Positions 32,910 to 43,030 of a stretch of 64,000 nt of DNA are shown here, piece by piece. The notes beneath the pieces were generated by a model. The model was not told the origin of the DNA. It did no database searches and saw nothing but the letters and a program-made list of their open reading frames with translations. How positions within the stretch are numbered: the stretch's first letter is position 1; every line of letters starts with the position of its first letter. Made by a program: the position numbers and the translations under genes. The DNA is from Gemmatimonas aurantiaca T-27 (lineage in GTDB: Bacteria; Gemmatimonadota; Gemmatimonadetes; Gemmatimonadales; Gemmatimonadaceae), in assembly GCF_000010305.1 (NCBI RefSeq), contig NC_012489.1:2611646-2675645 (forward strand), in the 5' to 3' direction.

Positions 32910-35900
32910 GTACGAAAGTCACCGAAATGGTCGCCACGCTCACCGGCGACGTGGACAATGCGGTTGCAGAACTGAAGCGTGTGCGTTCAGAGCTCGAAGC
33001 GCTGGGCCCTGCCGCGCAGCAGTCGACGCAGAAAGGCGGCCGTGGTGTCGGTGAGCTGGAGAAGTACACGGAGAAGGCCGCCAAGGGCGTTGCAGCACTC
33101 ACCCAGGCGTTCTACGCCATGGAGGCACAGGGATCGGCAAAGGTCCTCGCCCTAGGCGGCGCAATCAGCAACTTCGCCGACATCCTCGGTCCGCAGGGGA
33201 AGGTGGTTTCAGGGATCGCGATCGTCATCACATCCTTCGCGGCGCTCTTCCTTCAGGCCCAAGAGCGGAGTCGTGAGGCGGCCGAGAGCATCATCGGTGA
33301 CATTCGGCGCATGGCAAGCGCTGGAGATGTTGCCGGACTCGCGAAGCGTCAACAGAGCCTGTTTAGCGGCAATGAGCTGTACGATGATCCCAACGAGGGC
33401 AAGAACGAATCTCTCAAGGCCCGTGCTGATGCAATCCGACGCGGTGGTCTTCTGGTCGTCCGAAAGGAGATCGCAGAGCTGGAAGCGGTACTGAAGAAGC
33501 TGCCGCCTGCTCTCGACGCGGGTGGTGCGGCGATGGAGGCATTCAATCGCCGTCGTGCAGCGGCAGAAGAGAACGCGGGCACGCTCCGCAATGTGGAGCG
33601 TGCGCTCTCTCAGGAATACGCGGAAACGACAAAGCGTTTGAACGGCGTTACCGCGGCGGCCGTGAGTCGTGACGCGACCCTCAACAAGCAAGAGGGACTA
33701 GAGAAGGCCGCTGCCGCTGCGGAGAAAGCGACGGAAGCCGAAAAGCGCCTAGCAAAGCAGATCGCGGATCTCGCGGATCCAATCGCCCGGGCAGCCGAAG
33801 ATGTCAGTGACGCCGTCGCCAAGCGTCTCGAGCAATTCCAGAAACAGTCCACCTTTGTGGACGACTTGAAGCGCGACAGCAAAGAGTCCGCCGAGCGGTT
33901 AATCGAGGAAGCCACCGCAGCTAGTAAGGGCGCGAAAGCCTACAAGGAATACACCGAGGCCCGTGATCGCGAAGCGGCGGGCAATGCCGCGCAACAGGAC
34001 GCGATTGCTGCGGCGCAGAAGCTCGGCATCAAGTTGACGACGGAGCAGAAGGCCGAGATCAAAAGCGCCGCCATGCATGCCTTCGACATGCGCCAGCAGA
34101 TCGATGCGGCGAAAGAAGGCTGGAAGCAGATGGCGTCCGATCCGGTGGCCGTGCAGATGCTGCAGGCGGCCGAGCACGCCGGCACCCTGGCGCTCCACAT
34201 CGCTGATGTGGCCGCCCAGGCGACGAGCATCGCGACGAGTCTTGGTAAGAGTGGCGAACACATCGCCCGCGTGGCTGGCATCATTGGCCCGCTGATGGGG
34301 GGTGTTGGCAGCATCCAGTCGGCCATCGCTGCAGATTCGCCCTTCAACATCGGCGGCAGCGCATTCCTGCGTTCCGTGAAGGGTGACAACGGCGCGGCGT
34401 CGCAAGCGAAAGCGATTGCGGGCTCGTTCCAGGTCATCGGTGCCGTCACGCAAGTTGCTGACGCGCTCGATCTGTTCGGGACGCGAGCCAAGCAGCGTGC
34501 CGAGGAGATGCGGGAGGCTGCCCGCCAGTTCGGGGCGGCCCTGGAGGACTTCGTGGCGGCGGCCAATCCGCAGACGGGCGCTGCTGAGGCGATCCGTAGT
34601 GCGCAGCGCCAGGCGAGGGAGTTGGCCAGCCAGGCGGCTGCTGCCGGCGGGATGAAGCTGAACGTCGACGATCGCTCACTCGACAGCGCGCGCCTGCGCG
34701 AATTGCGCGACGAGATCACCGGAGCGATTGCGGCGATTGGCGGGCTATCAGAGAAGGGGCGCAAGCAGCTCGCGACCGTGGCGTCGGGATTCGACGAGCT
34801 CGCGCGGTCGTTGGAAGAGGTCGAAGCCGCCGCCCGTGAACAGGTCCGCGAGAACATCAAGGACCTCGGCGTGCGGCGGCTCATTGCGGCCGGCATGCCA
34901 GAAGCGGCCGAGCAGCTCCGCACGCAACGGGAGCTTGAGAAGGAACTGCGTGCTGCGCGCAAGGACACCACCGATGTGGGTCGCGAGTACCTTGACGCCT
35001 TGGAAGACATCATCGCCGCCGAGACGATGGCCGCCGCAGCGGCGCGTCACCGTGCTGGGGTTATGCAGCGTGTCGAGGACGACAACACGTTCCTTGGTGG
35101 CGATGCGAATCAGCGTTTGCAGCGCTCCGTTGGCGCGATGGTACAGCTCTTCGACAAGTCGATCTGGAGTGCGTTCGACGGAGTCGATTTTAGCAGCGAG
35201 GAAGGCCTCAGCGCTGCCCGCAAGATCGTGGCGGGTATCTACCAGTCGATGACCGCTGACGGCGTGATCGACGAGCAGGAGCGCCAGGTCCTCGACTTCT
35301 TGAAGGGATTTGTGGGCGACATCGACGGCGCGTTGTCATCGTTGCCGGACGTGCTGGATCCGCTTGCTGCCAAGCTCGAACGCTTCAACGATCGCGTGCG
35401 GTTGTTCGGGCTATCAGCCGCGGAGCAGTTTGAGCAGCTGCGCACGATCTTTGCGGACGCGCCGTTTGCGAGTGGTTTGGTGGGCGACATCAACACCGGC
35501 GCGGGCCGCGAGAATCTCAAGGCCACCATCGAAGCGCAGATCGCAGCGTTGCTGTCCAACGACACGTTGGACGCTGAGCAGCAAGTCTATCTGGATGCGC
35601 TCGAGCAATTCCTTGGCGTCATCAATAGCGCGATCGCCGAAGCTGCGGCGCAGGTGGCGGAACAGGCGGCGCAAGCGCGTGCCGATCGGGATGGCCGGCG
35701 TGTCTGGGCGGCGAATCGCATCGAGCTGTTTGGTCTGGAGGGCGGCGAGGCACTCGTGGCGCAGATGCAGTCCTTCGGCGCCGTGTTCACCGAGCTGTCC
35801 AAGGAATTCGACACCAGCTCCGCGGCAGGCCTTGATGCCGCACGTTCCCATCTGCGTGCCATCTACGATTCGCTCGTGGGCATGACGGACGACGAGGTGA

Positions 35901-36715
35901 TGCAGCGTTTTGGCATGACCCGCGATGAGGTGGTGTCGGCGATTCTCGCCACGAACAATGGCCTTGGTGGCTTGGTCGCCTCGCTGCAGCAAACGGAGGA
36001 GGCGGCCCAGGCAGCGGCCCGCGCCACGCAGGACTTCACCGACCAGGTGATAGACGACTACCTGCGGTCGTCGGGGCGGGATCGTGAAGCGGATCTTCGA
36101 GCGGCGCAGAAGAAGCGTGATGACGCCTTGGCGCGAGCCGAGGAGCTGCAGTTGTCTGCGGCCATCATCGCGCAAATCAACGATACGTATCGCAACGAAG
36201 TCGGGCGTATCGAATCCCGCTATGCCGTAGCGACGCAGGACGTGCAACAGGCCGCTGCGTCCAATGGTGGCGGTAGCGGTGGCAGTGCTAGCGCGGGCCG
36301 CCCCTTGAGCGACAGCGAGGCCATTGTACGTCCGAGAACACGCAGCACCACCGTGGTCGGTGACTTCATGACGGCGAGCGAGCTGACAGCGCAGTCCATG
36401 GCCGGCCTCCTGTCGGACATCCGGTATAACACCGGTCGCGAAGGGGAGCTGGCGTCGCTATTGCGCGCGCTCGGCCCTGCGCCGTCGCTCGCAGCGCTCT
36501 CGTTCCCCGCGTTCCCGACGCGCACGATGGGCTCCAGCGAGGGAGCCGTGATCATCGGCCCGATCACCGTGCATATCGGCGCCCTCAGCCCTGAGGGCAA
36601 AACGCCGACGGTGGCCGCTCGGGAATTGGTCGATCTCGTGGTGCGGCAGCTAGGCGAGCGGGCAGTCACCGATGTCAAGTTCCGCGGCTCCGCCAAGTAT
36701 CGGGGGGTGCGATGA
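32906..36715 (+). CDS. Tail tape measure protein
   Basis: A 1269-aa protein from a GTG start. The first about 800 residues are almost entirely Ala/Glu/Lys/Gln coiled coil (for example around LEKAAAAAEKATEAEKRLAK), with hydrophobic segments near residues 90-115 (VVSGIAIVITSFAALFLQ) and around 440-470 (IARVAGIIGPLMGGVGSIQS), as in proteins that line the tube and enter the host membrane. The C-terminal part has a beta segment, VIIGPITVHIGALSPEG. Length would set a tail of roughly 190 nm at the usual 1.5 A per residue. Confidence 0.9.
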   Translation: MSTKVTEMVATLTGDVDNAVAELKRVRSELEALGPAAQQSTQKGGRGVGELEKYTEKAAKGVAALTQAFYAMEAQGSAKVLALGGAISNFADILGPQGKVVSGIAIVITSFAALFLQAQERSREAAESIIGDIRRMASAGDVAGLAKRQQSLFSGNELYDDPNEGKNESLKARADAIRRGGLLVVRKEIAELEAVLKKLPPALDAGGAAMEAFNRRRAAAEENAGTLRNVERALSQEYAETTKRLNGVTAAAVSRDATLNKQEGLEKAAAAAEKATEAEKRLAKQIADLADPIARAAEDVSDAVAKRLEQFQKQSTFVDDLKRDSKESAERLIEEATAASKGAKAYKEYTEARDREAAGNAAQQDAIAAAQKLGIKLTTEQKAEIKSAAMHAFDMRQQIDAAKEGWKQMASDPVAVQMLQAAEHAGTLALHIADVAAQATSIATSLGKSGEHIARVAGIIGPLMGGVGSIQSAIAADSPFNIGGSAFLRSVKGDNGAASQAKAIAGSFQVIGAVTQVADALDLFGTRAKQRAEEMREAARQFGAALEDFVAAANPQTGAAEAIRSAQRQARELASQAAAAGGMKLNVDDRSLDSARLRELRDEITGAIAAIGGLSEKGRKQLATVASGFDELARSLEEVEAAAREQVRENIKDLGVRRLIAAGMPEAAEQLRTQRELEKELRAARKDTTDVGREYLDALEDIIAAETMAAAAARHRAGVMQRVEDDNTFLGGDANQRLQRSVGAMVQLFDKSIWSAFDGVDFSSEEGLSAARKIVAGIYQSMTADGVIDEQERQVLDFLKGFVGDIDGALSSLPDVLDPLAAKLERFNDRVRLFGLSAAEQFEQLRTIFADAPFASGLVGDINTGAGRENLKATIEAQIAALLSNDTLDAEQQVYLDALEQFLGVINSAIAEAAAQVAEQAAQARADRDGRRVWAANRIELFGLEGGEALVAQMQSFGAVFTELSKEFDTSSAAGLDAARSHLRAIYDSLVGMTDDEVMQRFGMTRDEVVSAILATNNGLGGLVASLQQTEEAAQAAARATQDFTDQVIDDYLRSSGRDREADLRAAQKKRDDALARAEELQLSAAIIAQINDTYRNEVGRIESRYAVATQDVQQAAASNGGGSGGSASAGRPLSDSEAIVRPRTRSTTVVGDFMTASELTAQSMAGLLSDIRYNTGREGELASLLRALGPAPSLAALSFPAFPTRTMGSSEGAVIIGPITVHIGALSPEGKTPTVAARELVDLVVRQLGERAVTDVKFRGSAKYRGVR

Positions 36716-39700
36716 GCTGGGCGTGCACCGTCATGGACGGTTGGACGTCAGCGGGTGGTCGGCCGCTGGCCGATCTCGGTGTCGCGCTCGATGGCACAGA
36801 GCTGGTGCGGGACATCACGGGCCGGGGTGGGGCGCAACTCGTATTGCTCGCAGAGATCGCGTGGCCGTGGCTCGAAGGGAGGCCGGTCATTCGCATCGAT
36901 CGCCGGGAGCGCAACGACTATGTCGAGATGCGTTGCGTCGGTCGGCAACGCGCTACGCTGGGCCCCGAGGGATTGCAGTGCATCGCGACACTGCGGCCGA
37001 GGGTGTACGAGCTCTCCGATAGCGATGTGATTCGCGAGTTTCTCGGCGGCCGCTGGGTCTACTCGTTCGATGTGCGCGCCACCGTGCGTGAAGTGTTGGA
37101 GCGCTTCGTCTTCACGAACCTCGTCTCCGATCGCTTAGACGGGATTGTGCTGGGCAGCGTGTTGGAAACAGAGCCGCTGCAGTGGGCATGGAAACGACAG
37201 ACCCGCGGCGAGCTGCTCGAACAGGTCCTCGACCGCGGAGTGTGTGAACCGCGGTGGAGTTACCGCCCGGATGGTCGCGAACAGCTCGACCTCGTGTCCG
37301 ACCTGGGTATCGAGGCGGAGATTGTACCGTTGCGGTATGGCGACCGCCTGGCGCGCCTTGGCATCAACGAAGACACGCAGGCGCTGCCGACGCTGTATCG
37401 GTTGGCTGGGGATGCCGTCACACCCGACAGCGAAGCGGCCTCGTTTGCCGAGAACGCCTGGCGCGTCGCCAGTGTGGGTGCGCCCAGTGGGGGGCTTGTG
37501 GCGGTAGAGCTGCGCGAGATCACCGGCACGCGCTCGCCCATCCTGCAGGATGGCATGTGGGCCGGCCATCCCGCCCTGCGCCTCGATCCGTGTTGGTTGC
37601 AGCGCGCTGAGGGCTTGGTGCGCATGCCGATCGAGGCGTCGAGTGCGAGCGCCAGCACCGTCACCGTTGCCGCCGCACAAGCGCCCGCAGTGGGCGAGAT
37701 CGTCAGCCTAGTTGCCGATGGCATCGGCACGCCGCTCGAGTTGATCCCCCTGCCGGCATCGATCGCCCGATGGGGCTACGCGGTTGGCGATCAGGAGGTG
37801 CCGGGTGGTCGCCCGGAGCGGCAGTATCTCGTGAACGCCGGCCACGAGAATGGCCTCACCGGCTGGGAGGCGTTCGGATTCGTGCCCGCGACCGGCGTCG
37901 CCGTGCAGCGCGACGAGATGGGGGTGTCGTTCAGCTTCCGCGCGAACGGGAGTCGAGCCGGAGGCACGGGCACTGGGACGCCTATGCTGGTGGATGGCAT
38001 CACGCCGCCCGGGCGACGCATCCTCGCCCACGATCGCATCACGCAGGAGGGCTGGAGCAGCGCGCTGACGGCCGCCGCGATCCCCGACGCGAACGGCGCC
38101 TTGTCCGTGCCGCTGGCGTCGGGCCTGCCGGCGCCGATGGCTGACAACGATGCCATTCGCATGCGGCGTCTAGAGACGGCCGCGCTGGCGATTGTGGCGG
38201 GCACTCCGCACAGCAGCGGGCGGCTGCATCTCGATGTGGGCAATGCCGCCCTCGCGCAGCGGCTCGCGGCCTTCGCGCGATGCGACCGCTATGGCGGCGG
38301 TGCCCCAGGGGACCTGCGCCTGGTCGGTCCGAGTGGCGAGCGATTCGACGGCAATCTCGTCGCACTGGATATCCATGAGGACGATGCGGAGGTGCTGGTG
38401 GCCCGGTACGCCGCATACGGCGCAGGGGCCGAGTATCCGCCCATCGTGGCATTGGGCACCAACGTGCAGGTCGTCAGTGCACATCGGCTGCGTATCTACA
38501 CCGCCGATCACACGATGACGGGCACGCTGCTGTTCGACTTCGTGCGTCACGGCGGCGGTGTCAATCTCCCTGAGTGGTTGTGGCACCCCGGCGGCGGAAG
38601 CGTGCTGCGGTTTATCGGTACCATCGTCGGCGGTGGGGTGTTCGCTGGGGCGCCGTATCTCGAGGCGGATCTGATCGGTGCGCCGGCCGCGCTCGATTTC
38701 GTGGGACTGACGGGCGCGGTCGCGGGTGTGCCGCTGTTCGATGGCGAGGGCCGGTGGATCGGCAACGAGCAGCGCATCTACGTCTACGGCGACGCGTGGG
38801 CCGGAAGCTGTGCGCTCACGTGGCTGCGCGAGACGCGCACGATGCGCGTGAGCGGAGCCCATAGCGGGGGCGCGACGACCCTCAACCTCAAGCCCATCGC
38901 CGCGTTGGCCACACACAACTGGTCCGGTGCCGACACGCTGCACACGCCAGACCGATCGTTTGTCGTGGGGGGGATCGGGACATGGCTCGCCGACGGCACC
39001 GTCTCAGTGCCCTGCACCGTGCCCGGAGGGGTCACCGTGCGCGCCGGCACGCGGGTCTGGAGCGGTTGGCATGGTGTGGGGCCGGCGGATGCGTGGATGG
39101 TCGTGGCGGCCACAGTCGTGGGTCCAGCCAGCGCGATCCTCGTGCGCGGCGGGGATCGCTATCCCAGCGCGTGGGATGGGGTCTCCACTGCCCCCACCGC
39201 GCTGTATCGCGTGCCCAGCGAGACGGTATTTGAGCTCGATGGCAATGTGCTCGAGGTGGCGTCCACGGTGACGTCCGATGGCAGCGGCGCCGCGAGCCTG
39301 GTGCTGACCGCTCCCAACGGTGCGCCCGTGCCGAACGACGCGCTGCTACACATCACACGCCCGGTGGTGCTGGGGCCAACCGATCGCCAGACCGGGGGGC
39401 TGCTACGCCTGATGTGCGCAGTCGGCGGAAGTGGAGAGATCTTCGGCTTCACACCGGGCTGGCGTTCACCGCAGTGCTGGTTCCACGTGATGCCCGGCGC
39501 GACGCGCACGATCACGTTGCGGTCGCAGTTTCGATTGTCGATGGCGGACTGGTATGCCGGCGAAGGTCCAAGTTGTGCGATCGAGGATGCGGCGTTGCAG
39601 ATCCTCGGCTGGGGCGCACTCGGAGACGACGGCATCCTCATCGACACCGAGGCGGGCACCGTCACAGTGATCGCACAAGCGGTGATCTCGGCGAGCGGCT

Positions 39701-40131
39701 GGTATCGTGCCCGGCTGTGCGGCGGGCCCACGAGCGACGCGTCGAAATGGGTGCTGCACGACGAGTCAATGTTCTACGCCGGCGACGCAAAGGATGCGCC
39801 GTACACGCGTGATAGCTACCCCAGCAAAATGCTGCTGCGCTGTGCGCCGCTGTTTGACGAGCGAGCGCAGCCGCGTGTGCAGGACTCCGTCGACATCGAA
39901 GAGTTGTCGACGATGTTCGCCGCCGCCATCGGGCTCACGGGCATGATACCGCCGCTCGTCCTGGGCGGGCGCGTGCATATCGAGGAACTCGATCGCCTCG
40001 AGCGGCTCACGACCATTGTGGAGCGTCCAGGAGTGCCAGTAGCCCGCGTGGAGATTGGCCAGGTGGGGCGCGATGGCGCCCGCCTGTTGGGTGAGACCGT
40101 GCTGGCCGGAAACGTGGGAGGGGTGCGCTAG
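36712..40131 (+). CDS. Large tail-tip / hub protein
   Basis: A 1139-aa beta-rich protein overlapping the tape measure gene as ATGA. The first about 300 residues (MSWACTVMDGWTSAGGRPL, GRPVIRIDRRERNDYVEMRC) look like a baseplate hub with a split-barrel pattern. The long middle is rich in Gly, Thr and Val and includes carbohydrate-module-like stretches (LVNAGHENGLTGWEAFGFVP, and WSGWHGVGPADAWMVVAAT). Likely roles are the tail-tip hub and host contact. No enzymatic motif stands out. Confidence 0.6.
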   Translation: MSWACTVMDGWTSAGGRPLADLGVALDGTELVRDITGRGGAQLVLLAEIAWPWLEGRPVIRIDRRERNDYVEMRCVGRQRATLGPEGLQCIATLRPRVYELSDSDVIREFLGGRWVYSFDVRATVREVLERFVFTNLVSDRLDGIVLGSVLETEPLQWAWKRQTRGELLEQVLDRGVCEPRWSYRPDGREQLDLVSDLGIEAEIVPLRYGDRLARLGINEDTQALPTLYRLAGDAVTPDSEAASFAENAWRVASVGAPSGGLVAVELREITGTRSPILQDGMWAGHPALRLDPCWLQRAEGLVRMPIEASSASASTVTVAAAQAPAVGEIVSLVADGIGTPLELIPLPASIARWGYAVGDQEVPGGRPERQYLVNAGHENGLTGWEAFGFVPATGVAVQRDEMGVSFSFRANGSRAGGTGTGTPMLVDGITPPGRRILAHDRITQEGWSSALTAAAIPDANGALSVPLASGLPAPMADNDAIRMRRLETAALAIVAGTPHSSGRLHLDVGNAALAQRLAAFARCDRYGGGAPGDLRLVGPSGERFDGNLVALDIHEDDAEVLVARYAAYGAGAEYPPIVALGTNVQVVSAHRLRIYTADHTMTGTLLFDFVRHGGGVNLPEWLWHPGGGSVLRFIGTIVGGGVFAGAPYLEADLIGAPAALDFVGLTGAVAGVPLFDGEGRWIGNEQRIYVYGDAWAGSCALTWLRETRTMRVSGAHSGGATTLNLKPIAALATHNWSGADTLHTPDRSFVVGGIGTWLADGTVSVPCTVPGGVTVRAGTRVWSGWHGVGPADAWMVVAATVVGPASAILVRGGDRYPSAWDGVSTAPTALYRVPSETVFELDGNVLEVASTVTSDGSGAASLVLTAPNGAPVPNDALLHITRPVVLGPTDRQTGGLLRLMCAVGGSGEIFGFTPGWRSPQCWFHVMPGATRTITLRSQFRLSMADWYAGEGPSCAIEDAALQILGWGALGDDGILIDTEAGTVTVIAQAVISASGWYRARLCGGPTSDASKWVLHDESMFYAGDAKDAPYTRDSYPSKMLLRCAPLFDERAQPRVQDSVDIEELSTMFAAAIGLTGMIPPLVLGGRVHIEELDRLERLTTIVERPGVPVARVEIGQVGRDGARLLGETVLAGNVGGVR

Positions 40132-41051
40132 TGTTTACCGTCGGCCCCATGTCCTGGTTGTTTCAGCCGCCTCCGACGGGCAGCGCGATCACGCCGCGTC
40201 CGCCGGCGCCACGGCGCATCGAGACGATGCTATGGATCAACGACTGCCCGCTCGAGAGGCTCGGCTTCGTGTTGCAGCGGCCGCAGGGCTGGCTTGATGA
40301 CGTGACGCGCGTGCTGCCGGAGACGCTGCGCATTCAGGGCCTCACCGGTGGCCAGTATCAGGAGCTCGCCCCTGCTCCGGCGCTCGATATCGTGCTCGAG
40401 GGCGCGTTGATCGATGTGTCGATCGATCAGTTGCAGATGCAACTCGCGATGCTGCGCGACTGGCTGAGCGGATTGCTGGAGCTGCGGTGGCCGCATGCAC
40501 CGCAATCGGTGCGCCGTGGGCGTGCGGGCCCAGTGACGGTGCGCGCGCTCAAAGAGACGTCGGCGTTTGTGTCGCCCGATCGCCAAGCGTGGTTGGTGTC
40601 GGTCACGATTCGCTGCGCCGATGCGGTGGCGTACCATCGCCACCCGCGTCGCGTGCGCCTCTCCACCACGCCGCGGCCAATCATGGTTGGGGGCCTGTCG
40701 GTCGGTGGCGTCATCACGCTCGTAGGTCCGCTCTCTGGAGAGGTGCGGCTGATCCTGGAATCGCCAACCGGTGTGCGCCTGGCGCAGCTCGCGTTGGTGA
40801 TCCCGGGCCCGGAAGCGTTGGTCGATGCACAGGACACGGCGACGATTCGCATGGACGCGCCGAACACCATCGTGCGACGCAATGGCAGTGGCGAAGAGAC
40901 AAACGTCTACCACTGGCGGCCCCTCGCACTGAATAGCGGCTGGTGGAAGGTGTCGCCGGAACACGCCGATCGGTGGAATGGCCAGTATCCCCGTGCACGC
41001 CTGTCTACCGGCAGCGGATGGTGGCGATACCACCTGGCGGAGGCCGCGTGA
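40131..41051 (+). CDS. Distal tail protein (Dit-like, probable)
   Basis: A 306-aa protein from a GTG sharing a base with the previous stop. It contains LWINDCPLERLGFVLQRPQGW, followed by a central region LALVIPGPEALVDAQ, and ends with a Trp-rich segment YHWRPLALNSGWWKV. The alternation of strands and its place next to the hub fit the Dit ring that connects tube and tip, although in many phages Dit precedes the hub. Confidence 0.5.
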   Translation: MFTVGPMSWLFQPPPTGSAITPRPPAPRRIETMLWINDCPLERLGFVLQRPQGWLDDVTRVLPETLRIQGLTGGQYQELAPAPALDIVLEGALIDVSIDQLQMQLAMLRDWLSGLLELRWPHAPQSVRRGRAGPVTVRALKETSAFVSPDRQAWLVSVTIRCADAVAYHRHPRRVRLSTTPRPIMVGGLSVGGVITLVGPLSGEVRLILESPTGVRLAQLALVIPGPEALVDAQDTATIRMDAPNTIVRRNGSGEETNVYHWRPLALNSGWWKVSPEHADRWNGQYPRARLSTGSGWWRYHLAEAA

Positions 41052-41851
41052 CTCTCATCCCACCACTCGGCTCCGAGCAAACCGACGTCAAATACGATGG
41101 TCGGCAACCGACGCTGCGCAGCCGCTCGCGCTGGGGCTGGCGGGCGTGTGATGGTGTCGCGAGTCCGCTCAATCCCGGCATGCGCGCGCTGTATGCCGGT
41201 CGTACGGTGGCCGCCACGATTCACGATAGCGATGGCGTGAGTGGCACCATTCCCACCGCCGATCTCGCGTTCACGTCGACGGACTGGGATGGCGATACAG
41301 TGCGTGAGGAAGACACGCTGCTCCTCAGCGCCGAAGAAGCGTTGATCTACAACGATCCGCACACCGATCGCCTGCACTGGGACAACGGCCCACTGACCCT
41401 GCGCTACGAGTGGGTGCACCTCGGCCCGGGGCCGTTGTGGTCGTTCTGTGCCGAGAGTGGCCTGGGGGCCTGGCTGCGCCTCGCCGGAGAGCTCGACGAC
41501 GCTGGCGAGGAGGACGTGCACACCATCGTGTGGACACACGACAACGACACGTCGGCGGTGACGTCGGTGGTGCCGGTCGCCATTGGAGATCGCTGCAGTG
41601 CGATTTGCCACCTCCATGCCGATGGGCGTGTGCAGCTCGAGCTCGTGCGCAACGGCGCCAGTGCGGTGCGTGGCGATCGCTCCGCCGCGCTCGCGATCCT
41701 GGGCGTCTGGGGCAACGGCGGCACGACCTGTGTGCGGGTCAACGAATGGATCGATGCCGAGGGCGAGCCGGTACGCGGCACGCAGCAATGGCGCACGGGC
41801 TTCGTCTTCGGCGGCGTGCTACCGCGTCGTCGTGTGCTGGAGCTGCTCTGA
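41048..41851 (+). CDS. Tail-tip protein with beta-sandwich pattern
   Basis: A 267-aa protein from a GTG overlapping the previous stop. Strand-rich throughout: TLRYEWVHLGPGPLWSFCAE, HTIVWTHDNDTSAVTSVV, ICHLHADGRVQLELVRNG. The sequence from about residue 120 resembles a laminin-G/concanavalin-type fold, which in phage tails is usually a carbohydrate-binding module. It ends in PRRRVLELL. Structural role inferred from position. Confidence 0.5.
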   Translation: MTLIPPLGSEQTDVKYDGRQPTLRSRSRWGWRACDGVASPLNPGMRALYAGRTVAATIHDSDGVSGTIPTADLAFTSTDWDGDTVREEDTLLLSAEEALIYNDPHTDRLHWDNGPLTLRYEWVHLGPGPLWSFCAESGLGAWLRLAGELDDAGEEDVHTIVWTHDNDTSAVTSVVPVAIGDRCSAICHLHADGRVQLELVRNGASAVRGDRSAALAILGVWGNGGTTCVRVNEWIDAEGEPVRGTQQWRTGFVFGGVLPRRRVLELL

Positions 41852-42228
41852 TGGCACGTCTACCGGACGGCTACACGATCGAGCCTATCACTGGGCGTCT
41901 CGTGCCGATCACCAGCCGGAGCATCTCGCGGCGCCGTTTCATGGGCCGTTTGTCGTTTGTCGAACAGGTCGCACTCAACGTGATGCGGGCCAATGTGGTC
42001 GGCGATCCAGAACTGGCGGCTGCACTGCAGACACTGGCCGACCTGCGCGATCTGTCGCAGTCCATCAACCTCGACGACGACGACACGATCGCGGGCGCAC
42101 AGTTCTCTGTGCAATGCCTCACGGCGCTGCCACCGGAGCACCCGGCACACATCACACCAGAGGATGCGCCGTCCCGCATCGCCGCGTGGCTTGCAGACTA
42201 TCCCCAACCCGGAGAGCCGACCACATGA
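41851..42228 (+). CDS. Small protein at the tail-lysis boundary, unknown
   Basis: A 125-aa protein with ATG sharing a base with the previous stop. A basic N-terminus (ITSRSISRRRFMGRLSF) leads to helices and an acidic segment SINLDDDDTIAG. It may chaperone the tail tip or be a small tail component. No family recognised. Confidence 0.5.
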   Translation: MARLPDGYTIEPITGRLVPITSRSISRRRFMGRLSFVEQVALNVMRANVVGDPELAAALQTLADLRDLSQSINLDDDDTIAGAQFSVQCLTALPPEHPAHITPEDAPSRIAAWLADYPQPGEPTT

Positions 42229-42569
42229 GTCCAGGGCTTGAAATCACCTTGGCTGTGCTCGGGGGAGGCAGCGCGTTCACCGCGATCAGCACGGCCGCGA
42301 TCAAGATCGGGGCGTGGATCCTGAAGCGATTGATCCGCGAAGAGATCACCCCATCTCTCTCGACAATGACCGACGAGATCCGCGGCATGCGCTCGTCGTA
42401 TGATCTCGCCCAGCTCTCGCACGAGCACAGCACGGAGTCGCTGCATGAAAAGCTGTCCGTGCTGAGCAACGAAGTGCGAGCGGTAAATGAGCGCGTGGAT
42501 TTCGTGGAGTCCACGACCGATGCGATCTCGGTCCGTGTGGAGATGCTCGAAGCAGCGGAGGGGACATGA
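42225..42569 (+). CDS. Membrane protein with coiled coil, holin-like
   Basis: A 114-aa protein overlapping its neighbours by 4 bp on each side. One hydrophobic segment (LEITLAVLGGGSAFTAIST, extending to about residue 30) is followed by a basic turn (KRLIREEI) and a long coiled coil (ESLHEKLSVLSNEVRAVNER). A single helix with a cytoplasmic coiled coil, just before lysis genes, suggests a class III-type holin or an anti-holin. Function is inferred from place. Confidence 0.5.
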   Translation: MSPGLEITLAVLGGGSAFTAISTAAIKIGAWILKRLIREEITPSLSTMTDEIRGMRSSYDLAQLSHEHSTESLHEKLSVLSNEVRAVNERVDFVESTTDAISVRVEMLEAAEGT

Positions 42570-43030
42570 GCACATCAAAGATCATGGTGGTGGAAGGCAT
42601 ACGTGTGCGAGCCACGACGAATGCACGCGTGCCCCGTGCGATCACCTGGCTGCGCTATTTGCCGCGCCGCGTCAACGACTGGGCGCTGCGGCACACCGGC
42701 CGCACACCTCTGCCCGAGCACCTGCGCCCGAGTCGTCTCACACTGGGTGTCACGCTGGGTGTGCACATGCGATTCAGCGAAGACGGCCCCGACGTGTCGC
42801 CGCAGCTGTTCACGCACGAATTCCAACACGTCCTGCAGCGCAAGCGCCTGGGCTTCTGGGAGTACTACCGTCGCTATCTCGTCGATTTGGTGCGGGATGG
42901 CTATGACCATGACCACGATCTCGAACGGGAGGCGCGAGAATATGCGCGGGACAACGCGGCACGCTTTGCTCGGTATTGCGATATGCTGCCTCGGCGCAGC
43001 GGCCACCTCAACGATCAGCAGGCCGCCTGA
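42566..43030 (+). CDS. HExxH metallopeptidase-like protein
   Basis: A 154-aa protein with FTHEFQHVLQRKRLG: H84-E85-x-x-H88 is a zinc-binding gluzincin-type motif in a helix. The following DHDHDLEREAREYARDN offers a third ligand Glu. The pattern resembles the DUF4157/peptidase-like proteins where HEFxHVxQ is common. It lies between a holin-like and an endolysin gene, so it may help lysis, mature virion proteins or act on the host envelope. Activity is not shown, and the fold may be degenerate. Confidence 0.55.
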   Translation: MSTSKIMVVEGIRVRATTNARVPRAITWLRYLPRRVNDWALRHTGRTPLPEHLRPSRLTLGVTLGVHMRFSEDGPDVSPQLFTHEFQHVLQRKRLGFWEYYRRYLVDLVRDGYDHDHDLEREAREYARDNAARFARYCDMLPRRSGHLNDQQAA

